A DNA stretch of 64,000 bases from Theodoxus fluviatilis (taxonomy: Eukaryota > Mollusca > Gastropoda > Cycloneritida > Neritidae), in the NCBI GenBank assembly GCA_034096865.1, contig JAWQFJ010005692.1, forward strand, positions 35,343 to 99,342, in the 5' to 3' direction. This document shows, one piece after another, positions 20,629 through 31,919 of the stretch. Under the pieces are notes generated by a model, which did no database searches, had not been told where the DNA came from, and worked only from the letters and a program-made list of their open reading frames with translations. Position numbers and translations under genes: made by a program. Positions within the stretch are counted from its first letter, which is position 1; each line of letters starts with the position of its first letter.

Positions 20629-20937
20629 TTGGTGAAGAAAGAGTTCTGTCGGTACCAATCACACAAAAGCATCCCAAACCTGAAGAAAGATAGGCTGGAT
20701 TGTACTTGGAAGGCTGTAGGAGAGGTGAAGGATTCCCATGGAGTTCCTGTGTTTGCAAACTTGGCTAAAGTCATGCTGGGGTTACTCACCATCCCTCACA
20801 GCAATGCTGCATGTGAACGAGTCTTCTCCTGTGAGAGAAAAAATAAGACTGATCAGCGGGCTTCTCTGTCTCGAGCAACACTGGAGGCTCTCATGGTTGT
20901 CAAGGGCAGGCCTGTGCCCCAGCAGATAGAATGCTAA
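20629..20937 (+). pseudogene. hAT transposase C-terminal dimerisation domain
   Basis: Contains GVPVFANLAKVMLGLLTIPH, SNAACERVFSCERKNKTDQR and LSRATLEALMVVKGRP: the conserved hAT C-terminal block with the SNAxxERVFS motif. The BED finger and catalytic core are absent here. It follows the BEN-like frame in the same orientation, so a BEN-hAT protein is possible, though the frames are not continuous. Confidence 0.75.
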
Positions 20938-22109
<1,172 letters not shown>

Positions 22110-22236
22110 AGTCCAGCAGTAGGTAGGTTAGGGCCTATAACATACATTACGTCACAAGTGGTATTGGGAGGTCACTGAGTACACAGAATTACACACATTT
22201 TTATTTTGCTTGCTTGCAGCGCAAGTGTTCTGATGG

Positions 22237-22773
22237 ACGAGATGGCTAATAGCACACAGAACACCACCAACAGCGACAGCGGACACGGAGAGAGCCCCTT
22301 CAACAACACAAGATTTGCTGCATGCGTCCCAAGATGTGAGCGATTCAGACTATGAACCATCAGGTGCAGGAGATGATCCACCTGACTATCCCCGTGTCAG
22401 CAAAGCCAGGCGAACAAGAAAAACATGCAGGCAAGCGGAAAACAACGCAACACAAGATTTGCTGCCAGCGTCTCAAGATGTGAGCGATTCAGACTATGAA
22501 CCATCAGGTGCAGACAATGATCTACCGGACTCTCCCACTGTCAGCAAAGCCACGCATACAAGAAAACCATGCAGAAAGATGCCATGGACAACTGAAGAAC
22601 TTGACAGTGTGAACAGGCAGTTGGCAGGATGTCTCCACCTCAATACAGTCCCCCAAAAACATGAAGCAGAGCAGGCAAGGGCTGCTGAGCCTTCTTTAAG
22701 AAAAAAACAATGGAAAGACATTAACAACTGTGTGTGTAACATGCTTCAAAAGAAAAGAAAAATAGCAAAGTAG
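22237..22773 (+). CDS. Exon(s) of an unrecognised protein with a duplicated acidic motif
   Basis: In the frame of 22315-22773 two copies of an approximately 43-residue unit occur: DLLHASQDVSDSDYEPSGAG and DLLPASQDVSDSDYEPSGAD, each followed by a basic RTRK or HTRK segment. The C-terminal part (MPWTTEELDSVNRQLAG, PSLRKKQWKDINNCVCNMLQ) resembles a small Trp-containing module found at the ends of uncharacterised animal proteins. A likely acceptor (TTGCTTGCAG) precedes 22220, and AATAAA lies at 22779, right after the stop, so this looks like a true terminal exon. Function unknown. Confidence 0.45.
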   Translation, partial: TRWLIAHRTPPTATADTERAPSTTQDLLHASQDVSDSDYEPSGAGDDPPDYPRVSKARRTRKTCRQAENNATQDLLPASQDVSDSDYEPSGADNDLPDSPTVSKATHTRKPCRKMPWTTEELDSVNRQLAGCLHLNTVPQKHEAEQARAAEPSLRKKQWKDINNCVCNMLQKKRKIAK

Positions 22774-22974
22774 ATGCAATAAACTGTGCTGCTACTAACA
22801 CTGGGTATACACTGTCAATTGAGATAAAACCAGATCACACTGCCAATTACACTGGTAGGACAGCTCTGAAGGATTGAAGTTTTGGCCAATGACCTAGCAT
22901 GGAGAAGATAATATATGAGCAAATGTGTGCCTCATCTGGTCAATGTTCAAGCTAACTTGACCTGCAATACAGCA

Positions 22975-23439
<465 letters not shown>

Positions 23440-23665
23440 GAATTGAACCCCACCGACAACAAAAGAGGCATTCAAAAAGTGATGTGAGGAAAGAGAGATC
23501 TGCATAGAAGCAGCACCAGCATCATTTACATATATGAAAATATTGTATAACAGATTTTGCTCTCATTCTGACATGCTGCAGGATTACCAAATATTGATAA
23601 TTTCATGTTAAATGAAACCTTAGTTAACAGCTTTTTCTGATCATGTGTTCCAGCTTCTACACCTG

Positions 23666-24360
23666 GGCCCGTATGCATGTCGGTCCGTTTAGTGGACTAA
23701 CTGCATTTATCCCCTATACGGGCGGATAGGCGGGAACAATCGGTATGCACGTCAATCTGGTTAGCCTATCCTATACGGATTTTTGTGTATAAAGTTATCG
23801 CACCTCCGAGGTCCGATAGAGGGCCTAAACGAGTGTAAATATGGCGGCCCTTTTGATTTTTCCTAGCACGACAGCGGCGTCTTCTGCGAAGAAACATGAT
23901 TTTCTGGGACAGAACTAATCCCTTCGACACCTATGATTTCGCAAGTTCGGATTTTGTCGGGCAGACATTCTGGAACTGACACGTCAGGTGTCAGCTGCCA
24001 TCACTCTCGCGAATCGAGGATTCACCCGCACACCCCTGCAGCAAGTTCATCACTTTGCGCTACTTGGCCACGTCAACGGTTCAAGACGTCTGTGGAGAAC
24101 TGGTCGGCGTGGACCAGTCGACAGTGAGCCAAACTGTCATCAGAGAGACTGACGCTATGTTCAGACAAGCCCAGCAACATTTCTTTCCTGATCAAGCAGC
24201 GCCAACATTTCCAAACGAGCGCTCTACCAGTCTTACGGATTCCCCAACGCGGTGGGGTGCATAGATGCGACACAAGTGCGCATCCAGCGGCCACACCAAC
24301 AGGACACAAATTCCTCAACAGAAAAGGATGAGTTGGGGATTCTCTGCAGTGAGGGATGGC
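23666..24360 (+). pseudogene. Decayed Harbinger element: left end and transposase N-terminal half
   Basis: GGGCCCGTATGCATGTC at about 23667 looks like a Harbinger terminus. The coding remains run in several frames: FWDRTNPFDTYDF at about 23902, then FITLRYLATSTVQDVCGELV, GVDQSTVSQTVIRETDAMF (24048-24190), and after a shift NAVGCIDATQVRIQRP with the first catalytic Asp, then FLNRKG. Stops and shifts make it a pseudogene. It is diverged from the 3176 copy. It ends where the Ulp1-like ORF begins. Confidence 0.75.
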
Positions 24361-25600
24361 TCCTGTCAAGCCATGTGATACCTCTACATCCACTCTGAGC
24401 CTTTGCCTGAATGCTACCAGCCCTGATGGTCTTCTACGACAAAACATCTCCAAGGTTATTTGTGTAGTTAATGTAGGCATGGGTCTCAAAGGGACATTTG
24501 TATCTACCTACACATGGTCAGGTTGTCACTGGGCACTGGCTGTGGTTGACATCTCAGTCAAGCAGTCTCCAACTGTTGTCTTCTGTGACACTTTGGGCTG
24601 GGAGTGCCCAGCTGACCTAGGGGAGAAACTGTCACCCATTCTGTCAGTTTTTGGTTGTGGTGTAGTTCATCCCCTGCTGATAGCACATGCTCACAATCCC
24701 ACTCATGTTGGTTCTCCCCATAAATGTTCACCACTATGCCTGAACTACCCACTCCAAAGGTGTGGGAATGTTTGTGGTGTGATATCTGTGTTGTGCACCA
24801 TCATTGCAGCACAAAATGAGCAGATATTCCAGGAGCTGATCCGTCCCTATGACAGTACTAGGAGGTCATATCTCCATGACCCTACCCAAGATGATAGGTA
24901 TTTCAGAAGGGTCATGATGGCATGGTTTGCATCTGGCAGAGTGAACTTAGACCTGATCTTGCCAGCCATGCAGACACAAACCATCATCTTGCCAAGGCAA
25001 ACTCAGACCAAGAAACGCAAGCCAAGAGCAACATCATCCAAGCTACAAAACAACTTCTCCTCGTCCACTTCCACCCCCAGTGGGCCAAGGCCTGTCCCTA
25101 TTCCCACCCCTGCTGCATCAAGGCCTGTCCCCACCCCCGCTGCACAGAGACCTGTCTCTATCCCCACTCCCACTGTACAAAGACCTGTCTCTATCCCCAC
25201 TCCCACTGTACAAAGACTTGTCTTCACCCCCTACCCCACTGCACCAAGGCTTGTCCCCACCCCCACTGCACCAAGGTCTGCCCTAACCCCACCCCCACTG
25301 CACCAAGGTTTGTCCCTGCCCCCACCCCCACTGCACCAAGGTCTGTCCCTACCCCCACCCCCACTGCATCAAGGTCTGTCCCTAGCCCCAACCCTACTGC
25401 ATCAAGGTTTGTCCCTACCCCCCCTCCCACTGCACCAAGGTCTGTCCCTGCCCCCACCCCCACTGCACCAAGGTCTGTCCCTATCCCCACCCCCACTGTC
25501 CCAAGATCTGTCCCCACCCCCACTGCTCCAAGGTCTGTTCCCATCCCTGCTGCCCCAAGGCCTGTCTCCGCATTTACAACTCCCAAGAAAGCAAAGGTAA
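24356..25600 (+). CDS. Ulp1/C48-like cysteine protease with Pro-rich minisatellite tail
   Basis: The 414-residue frame holds a compact C48-type core: His in GCHWALAVVDIS (residue 58), Asp in VVFCDTLGW (78), and Gln and Cys in LQRCGNVCGV (134 and 140), the canonical Q-x5-C spacing. Such proteases cut SUMO- or ubiquitin-like conjugates; in animals this subtype is often found in transposons. The core ends near residue 205 (FASGRVNLDLILPA). It is followed by a basic KKRKPRA segment and a tail encoded by a 33-bp minisatellite. The tail frame shifts near 25270; the alternative frame to 25701 ends CPHCSLSMSRRDAL. The true start is uncertain because 24356 overlaps Harbinger remains; an upstream exon is likely. 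Confidence 0.65.
   Translation: MAPVKPCDTSTSTLSLCLNATSPDGLLRQNISKVICVVNVGMGLKGTFVSTYTWSGCHWALAVVDISVKQSPTVVFCDTLGWECPADLGEKLSPILSVFGCGVVHPLLIAHAHNPTHVGSPHKCSPLCLNYPLQRCGNVCGVISVLCTIIAAQNEQIFQELIRPYDSTRRSYLHDPTQDDRYFRRVMMAWFASGRVNLDLILPAMQTQTIILPRQTQTKKRKPRATSSKLQNNFSSSTSTPSGPRPVPIPTPAASRPVPTPAAQRPVSIPTPTVQRPVSIPTPTVQRLVFTPYPTAPRLVPTPTAPRSALTPPPLHQGLSLPPPPLHQGLSLPPPPLHQGLSLAPTLLHQGLSLPPLPLHQGLSLPPPPLHQGLSLSPPPLSQDLSPPPLLQGLFPSLLPQGLSPHLQLPRKQR
25075..25565 (+). repeat. 33-bp minisatellite (same family as 36850-37410)
   Basis: Units such as CCACTGCACCAAGGTCTGTC plus a CCCTACCCC-type spacer, about 15 in all. The unit reads TPTAPRSVP or LHQGLSLPPPP depending on frame. The same unit recurs 12 kb downstream. 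Confidence 0.92.
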
Positions 25601-25701
25601 GGACATGCCCACACTGTTCACTATCCATGTCGAGGAGAGATGCTCTTTTAAGTTCTACTTGTGACTTTATTTCTACTTGTGAACTTGTGACAGCCATGTG
25701 A

Positions 25702-26002
25702 ACGGGGACTGAGATTCCATGATTGTCTTGGCTGTCTGATTGAGCATGTAACAGCAGTGCAAGAGTCTGCCATCGTGCTTCTTGTCATAATGATTTAGTA
25801 ACAGTTACAGAAAAAAACTGCAAAACTGCGAACACGGATTCCTAGACTTTATTTGTCCTCAAACCTATTCCTTACCCTTTTCCACCCTCCAACTAACCCC
25901 TCTCTACCTTTCCCCCTACCACACCCGCACACTACCACTTTCCACTACCCCATTACAATTTTGGCGTTGTCGGCAGGATAGGAATAGAATAGACATAGCA
26001 CG
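25702..26002 (+). other. Possible LTR end and primer-binding site of a gypsy element
   Basis: A C/T-rich stretch ends ...CCCCATTACA at about 25957 and is followed by TTTTGGCGTTGTCGGCAGGA (25959-25978), which resembles the TGGCG-type primer-binding region that precedes gypsy gag genes. The 5' boundary of the LTR cannot be located. Confidence 0.45.
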
Positions 26003-26392
26003 ATGGCAGGCGAACAGGAAGCAGTGGACCTGGTCCAAAACAATGTAGACGCTCAGCTCAACGAAGACGCCGTGGGGCAGCAGCCGAACCAGGATGGAAG
26101 AGCTGTGGGCCAAGACGGCGCGGGCGATCGGGATGCTGCTGGGAGAGATGCGGATCGTGAACACCTGCAAGGCAATGGGATGCCGCAGCCCCGTCTTCCA
26201 CGCATTGATGGAAGTGGACCAGTGGACGAGTTTGTGGAGGAGGTTGAACGTGTGCTGGACGCTTACCACATGCGCCCGGCAATCGGCCTGGAACTGATTC
26301 TGCGACACTTAGACGGCCAGGCTAGAAGGGAGGTGATGAGCATGCCCTCTGCAGAACGCAAGGAAATTTCCATGGTGATGAAACTAAATAAG
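26003..26392 (+). pseudogene. Ty3/gypsy gag, N-terminal fragment
   Basis: Starts MAGEQEAVDLVQNN and has PRLPRIDGSGPVDEFVEEVE, RVLDAYHMRP and LRHLDGQARREVMSM, the usual start of a capsid domain. It is cut at about 26385, where the LTR-like repeat begins; the ORF end at 26407 is read-through. It lies 25 bp downstream of a primer-binding-like site, which supports the start codon. Confidence 0.7.
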
Positions 26393-26794
26393 TGTCCAAC
26401 CATTTGAAGGCCTAACGGTGATTTATTATGCCTTTTAAACAATGCTCACACGTCTGGAACAATAAAGAACAACGAGGTTATACAAGGGAAACAAAGAGCA
26501 ACAAGGTTAATGCAAGTACTGTGTCAACGTCCGAAACAAGTATGGAAACAAGAGGGTTAAACATCTACTTACAAAGAGCACAAGAGAACAGTAACCGCGT
26601 CGAGCAGCACACGCCAGCCGTGGCGGCTGAGGACTGCTGCGAGACTACACTGCCGCCGCAGCTGCCCCGGTCAGCGCACGCACCCGGCAGGCGCTCTGAA
26701 CTCGACTCAGTGAGCGATGTTCAGATATTCACACCACACTACTCTACGCCCCCCCAAGTCTTTGGAGAGTCCTGAAAAAGACTGATTTGTGGCA
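26393..26794 (+). repeat. 402-bp LTR-like direct repeat, copy 1
   Basis: Begins TGTCCAACCATTTGAAGG and ends GATTTGTGGCA, with TG...CA ends and an internal AATAAA at 26461. Copy 2 at 26962-27363 has very few differences. The shared flank continues on both sides (AAATAAG before, GCGT after), so it may be a tandem duplication rather than two LTRs. A 115-codon frame is kept, but the copies are too alike for that to be informative. Confidence 0.7.
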
Positions 26795-26961
26795 GCGTGA
26801 ATGTAGATATAAGTGAAGAAATGGACGAGACGTGTGAGCATAAATAAGTGTCCAACCATTTGAAGGCCTAACGTGCACCCTTGCTCTGGACCTGCTGGCT
26901 TATCTGAGAAGCGCAGATTGAAACCGTGAAGAAATGGACGAGACGTGTGAGCATAAATAAG
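26795..26961 (+). other. Spacer between LTR-like repeats, with a third partial repeat start
   Basis: Contains GTGAAGAAATGGACGAGACG twice (26814 and 26927), each followed by the LTR-like start; the first (26849-26873) has only 25 bp of it before diverging. Confidence 0.7.
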
Positions 26962-27363
26962 TGTCCAACCATTTGAAGGCCTAACGGTGATTTATTATGC
27001 CTTTTAAACAATGCTCACACGTCTGGAACAATAAAGAACTACGAGGTTATACAAGGGAAACAAAGAGCAACAAGGTTAATGCAAGTACTGTGTCAACGTC
27101 CGAAACAAGTATGGAAACAAGAGGGTTAAACATCTACTTACAAAGAGCACAAGAGAACAGTAACCGCGTCGAGCAGCACACGCCAGCCGTGGCGGCTGAG
27201 GACTGCTGCGAGACTACACTGCCGCCGCAGCCGCCCCGGTCAGCGCACGCACCCGGCAGGCGCTCTGAACTCGACTCAGTGAGCGATGTTCAGATATTCA
27301 CACCACACTACTCTACGCCCCCCCAAGTCTTTGGAGAGTCCTGAAAAAGACTGATTTGTGGCA
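26962..27363 (+). repeat. 402-bp LTR-like direct repeat, copy 2
   Basis: Near-identical to 26393-26794. The right flank diverges after GCGT and then enters the intron ahead of the next YqaJ-family exon. Confidence 0.7.
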
Positions 27364-27410
27364 GCGTTTGTTCACAGATTTGTTGACAGGTTTTGCTCCA
27401 TTTGTTTCAG

Positions 27411-29168
27411 AGAAGGGGGTTCCTGTAACCATGTTGCGGCAGTTTTGTACACCATGGTGGACATAACTGAGAATAAGTACCAAGGGTTGCTGGTCTGTAC
27501 TTCTTAGCCCTGCGCATGGGGTATCCGGAAAAGATCCAGGAACCTGAGTCCGAAGAAAGTCACAGGCAGGCCGCTACGGGTCAAGAAGCGTAACTTGCAG
27601 GATTACCCGCCTGTCATTGACTACGCCCGCCTAAGAGAGAATCTGGCTGACCATTTACCCAAACCTGGGTATGTGTTGACCACCAAGGAAGCAAAGGAGA
27701 CACACAGCCCGTGCAGCATGTTCGTGTTGCCCGAGCCGGAGTTCAACTTCAGGGACACTGTGGACCTGGGTTCCAAGAAATGTCGTGACATATTTGAAGG
27801 TTATGCATCTCGTCTCAAAAGTCCTGATGTCTCGGAAATTGGAAAAGAAACAAGAGGCCAGGCAAAGAACATGCTGTGGACAGCTGTATGTCAAGGTCGA
27901 CTGACCAGCTCTCGGTTTGGTGATATCTATCTCAGAAAGGACACCACAGCCCCAGACAGCCTTTTGAAGGACATCATGGGCTACAGAAATATTCCTAGTG
28001 TCCCGTCCAGACTAGACTGCCCGCCCCTTTTCCCTGACATCACATTCATCCATCACGCTGAAATTCTGCAGTCCCTCCTGACCATTGAAGATGAAAAGGC
28101 GGCTTTGGTGATGTCTGTCTTGCAGAAGATGTGTGCTGCCATGCTGTCTGTCACCAAAAGGCAACTGTCAAGACTTCCTGCTGAACGGGCGCTACCATGA
28201 CATCCAGGACAACAACATGCGGGACAAACTAGCGCATTCGCACATCACTAATCTTGTAGCAGAGGAGTACTTTGCTGACATGGACTTCTCTCTTTTCAAG
28301 AGACGCAGCTGCAGCCTGTTCCATCACTCCACCATGAACATGTTGAAGAGAAACAAGAGCATGTCGGGTTGGTTTGCTAGCAAGTCGGCCGCAGACCAGG
28401 AAAAGTTGTGTAAGCTGTCCGCAAAAAAAGCTCCTGCACTTCGTCAGGCACATGTCCAAGCAGAGAAGGCGGCTGTGGAGAGGAAGAAAGAAATGCTGCA
28501 GGAGGTGGAGCGCCAGAAGCAGCAAGCAGAGCAGAGGAAAGCCCAGCAGTGTCAATCCTTGACACCATCAGGCCGCACAGTGGGCCATGCAGGACAATGG
28601 CACATGTGGACAGGCTGATGGCTATCTACACCACAAACCCATCACTCAAAGAAGCTGTGAAAGCTGAAATCCTCTTTCACAAGGTGATACAGGAGGACAA
28701 GTCTAACCTGCTGAGAGTGACGGGCAATGCACTAGCTCTTACCAACAGGCTGAGGCGGTTTCTGGGAGGCGAGGCGCTGCAACACATGCCAGTGGTGCAG
28801 CCAAGGAAAAGGGTCCGGACAGACCCTGACTCAAGTGACAATGAATTGAATGAGTCAGACTTCAATGAGTCAGAACAGTCTGACTCTAGCACTGGCTCTG
28901 TCAGGTGATTCCGTCGTGGACAGTGACAGTGAGACAGAAAATGCAGCGATGCAGAACTTCAAGTTCACGACGGAGGGGGAAATGATTGCCATGTACTACA
29001 TGGAAGACTTTTTTCATTGGGGAGGTCACTTCCATCACCAATGAAGAAGAAGCAGAGGTGAACTTCCTGGTAACGGCCAGCAGCAGAAACGGATGCGAGG
29101 TGTACAAGTGGCCCAGCCACCCAGACAAGGTGAAAGTTCGTCCACATTCGTTTTTGCGAACAACTTGA
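27411..29168 (+). pseudogene. Second SWIM/YqaJ ORF joined to a DFSLFKRR-type C-terminal region
   Basis: An acceptor (TTTGTTTCAG) precedes a SWIM end, GSCNHVAAVLYTMVDITENK. An in-frame TAG lies at 27505-27507, followed in frame by SPKKVTGRPLRVKKRNLQDY. The nuclease start follows (ETRGQAKNMLWTAVCQGRLT, SSRFGDIYLRKDTTAPDSLL) but breaks off near 28015, before the catalytic core. After frame changes come HITNLVAEEYFADMDFSLFK, HHSTMNMLKRNKSMSGWF, a coiled-coil Lys/Glu/Gln stretch, HSGPCRTMAHVDRLMAIY, LLRVTGNALALTNRLRRFLG and finally IGEVTSITNEEEAEVNFLV and EVYKWPSHPDKVKVRPHSFL. The second half is a recurring animal repeat-encoded region of unknown function. At least three frame changes mark decay or unrecognised splicing. 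Confidence 0.65.
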
Positions 29169-29607
29169 GCCTGGCCCCTTCATCCTCCTCAGGATGCACA
29201 TTTCTTGTAGAAAGCCCTGCTGATCTCTGAGATGTACAGTGACTGTAAAAACTACCTTGCTGCTCACCCTGGCAATAAACAGGAGATTGTAGTTGTACAT
29301 ATGCATTCATATTCTGAACAGTTGTGCTCTGGGACTGAAATTCAGTGTACTGACGTTGACCCTTTTTTTGCATATTTTTGTTATGACTATTGTTACAACT
29401 ATAGAATTTTGTGTTGATTCTGAATCTTTGTGTAGCCGAGTGCGAACTCGCTACAAAATAAGCCAGTCTGTCCCTCTTTTCTCTAGACCACTGAAGCTAG
29501 CCGCGCCTTAACTGGCTGCATCCCTCACTATCTCTCTTTGCGTAATCGGACCTGGCTGCTCTTGTCCCCCCTTAACCATAAGTTTTGTGTATTTTTGTCT
29601 TTTTCAG

Positions 29608-30834
29608 GAAGAAATCCAGGCCGCCCACTGGCACCATGCGCAGGCGACGGTCCACCCCATCGTTGCCTACTACGCCTGCCCGACCTGTGGTGATTGCATG
29701 ACAGAGTCGCTGGTGTTTCTGTCTGATGACAAAACACATGACTTCAACGCCGCCCACGCCTTCACTACACTGGCTGTTCAAGACCTCCGTGCTGCTCGAG
29801 GCCTTCCAGTCGAGGCAGTTGTTCAGTGGACTGATGGCTGTGCAAGCCAATACAAGTCAAAAGGTAATTTAGATCGACGCGTTTACGGCATATTATCCCA
29901 TGCATAGATTTCTGGTTCGATTTATCACAGTGCCTGAGACAATGAATTGATTTCCCTTTGTTGACTGGCAACATAATACTTACAGAAGGTTCTAATGTAT
30001 TTTTCAGGTCCCTTCTCTGACATCAGTTGCGTCATCCAGGACCACAGCTGCACCCTCGAGCGTCATTACTTTGGCTCAAGGCATGGGAAGGGGCCATCAG
30101 ATGGTGAGAGTGCCGTTGTGAAGCACCACGCCTCCATGGCAATCAAGACCTCGCGTGCGGTCATCAAGTCAGCAAAGGACTTATTTGACTACTGTGTTGC
30201 GAGCGCATTGAACAAACAGCCTCCTGAAGAAGATGATCTCGATTGCCAGCGTCCCCCAGGCGAGGAACCAAAGTGCCAGCATTTTCTACGGACTTTCTTC
30301 TTCGTCAAATCTGAGGACATTGATAGACACAGAAACCGTGATGTCAAGACGGTGAAGGGGACGAGGTCGCTCCATGCGGTGAGGTGTCTGGAGCCCAACG
30401 TGATCCAGACATGTGAGCTGACCTGCTTCTGTGATGCCTGCAGGACTGGCAAGGGAGACTGCAACAACACGGAAGTGGTAGGGAAATGGCAGGAGCATAC
30501 TTTAAAGCAGCCTGGTCAGAGAGCAGTCCAGCCTGTGCCGCAGCAACAACAGCCTGCACCACAACCGCCCCAACAGCAACAGCCTGCGCCACAACAGCAA
30601 CAGCCTGTGCCACAGCCTGCGCCACAACAGCAACAACAGCCTGGGCCACAACAGCAACAGCCTGGGCCACAACAGCAACAGCCTGCGCCACAACAGCAAC
30701 ATCCTGCAGCAACAATTCAGAAAGCGGGCGAAAGGTTTTATCGGAGGAACTTTTCGTCCCATGCTTATAGAACTTATGAGCAGAAGAGAAGTGATTTGAA
30801 CGGTTTAACATTGAAGGACATTGTTGGTCATATG
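29608..30834 (+). CDS. Two exons: transposase-like domain and Gln/Pro-rich linker
   Basis: Exon 29608-29863 (acceptor TTTTTCAG, donor GTAATT) reads EIQAAHWHHAQATVHPIVAY, ESLVFLSDDKTHDFNAAHAF and VVQWTDGCASQYKSK. Exon 30008-30834 joins in phase (QYKSKG-PFSDIS) and reads HYFGSRHGKGPSDGESAVVK, IKSAKDLFDYCV, VRCLEPNVIQTCELTCFCDA, then a (CAACAG)-rich tract giving QQQQPAPQ repeats (30530-30712), and KAGERFYRRNFSSHAYRTYE. The acidic residues in FLSDD and WTDG fit strands of an RNase-H-like DDE fold, but this is inference. It ends phase 0 at GGTCATATG|GTATGC and can splice to 31038. The 144-bp intron is clean. Confidence 0.6.
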
Positions 30835-31037
30835 GTATGCCCGACTTGAATATTTTGTGTACAAGTTCTACTACAAGACTCATAAATGCCATGTAATTAA
30901 CATTTTTTGTGTGCCAAGAAATTGAAATGTTACCATTAAAAAAAAAAAAGCATATATTTGCATATGTGTGCAAGTAATAAATTACTCCAGCTGGAATGTG
31001 ATGTAAACAACACTCACAATTGTTTTATTTGCTGTAG

Positions 31038-31563
31038 GTTTCCATATGCTCTACATGCCAGCACTACGAAAATGTGCAAACCCAAGCGCCACAGCTGCAC
31101 CAGATCCATGTGACAGAACCACTGGAGCTGGTTGGCATCGACTTGATTGGTGGGTGATTATATTTTTTGTTTTCAGTCATGTTGTCTTCAGTCATACTCA
31201 TAAACCGATATGTTTTGAAAATTATCACATTGCACCACCAGCCCCTATAGTCAGCAGGTGGGAGCAGAGCAGAAGACCAGCCGGTACTGGAAGCAGTGGG
31301 GCCTAAGGTTTTAAAGACAGCGTTTGATGACAACTGACGTGGTTCAACATTGACATTGGTTACGGTTCTTTGAAGGTAAAGACTACAATTGTAATTCTGA
31401 TCTTGTTTACAGGGCCTATTGGTAACCAGAAACAAATGACAACTGGTGGCAACAGACATGTCTGCACTATGGTGGATTATTTCACCAAGTGTGTGACCCT
31501 GTTTGCATTGCCTACCAAGGACGCTGCAGGTGTGGCAAAATGCATCCAGACATTTGTGTACAG
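31038..31563 (+). CDS. Intron-containing Ginger/GIN-like integrase core (two exons)
   Basis: Exon 31038-31149 (acceptor TTTGCTGTAG) reads VSICSTCQHYENVQTQ and LHQIHVTEPLELVGIDLIG: the last two Cys of an integrase zinc module and the first catalytic Asp. Exon 31413-31563 (acceptor CTTGTTTACAG) continues PIGNQKQMTTGGNRHVCTMV, DYFTKCVTLFALPTKDAAGV and AKCIQTFVYR, with the second acidic strand (MVDYFTK). It ends with a donor CAG|GTACAGT. The rest, including the catalytic Glu, is not found in 31564-34000. Such spliced integrases are typical of Ginger DNA transposons and the gene GIN1, both related to gypsy integrase. Phase fits the upstream exon 30008-30834. Confidence 0.7.
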
Positions 31564-31900
31564 GTACAGTATGAATTTCTCATTAGTTTTAGTGTTGTTA
31601 TTGTCTTAGCTGCTAGTTTTGCAATGAGCTTAGTTGATGCACTTTGATAGGGGTTCGATGGGGAAAACTTTGGTCTTGCCTTACTTTTTGCCAGTGTTGG
31701 TTGAACAGCAGCATGAAACCACACCAGATAACAAGCATACGTTGAGCCAACGTTCGCCACATTTGGCAATATATATTAATATTTATTTAAACATTTTCGG
31801 GTTGACGTCCATTCTATTTTGTCGGAGAGGAAATGGCGCTCAACAATCCGTCTCTGGACGAAGTAGACCAACTACGTTGATAACATCGAGAATAAAACTG
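31564..31900. other. Intron or intergenic sequence, no gene
   Basis: Follows the integrase exon donor. No further integrase exon is recognised. Confidence 0.4.
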
Positions 31901-31919
31901 AGAGTTCGTTGCCTCTACA

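Noticed and set aside
26428..27344. Two matching 115-codon ORFs as a duplicated gene
   Set aside because: The 402-bp repeats around them are nearly identical, so frame conservation is uninformative; no domain is visible.
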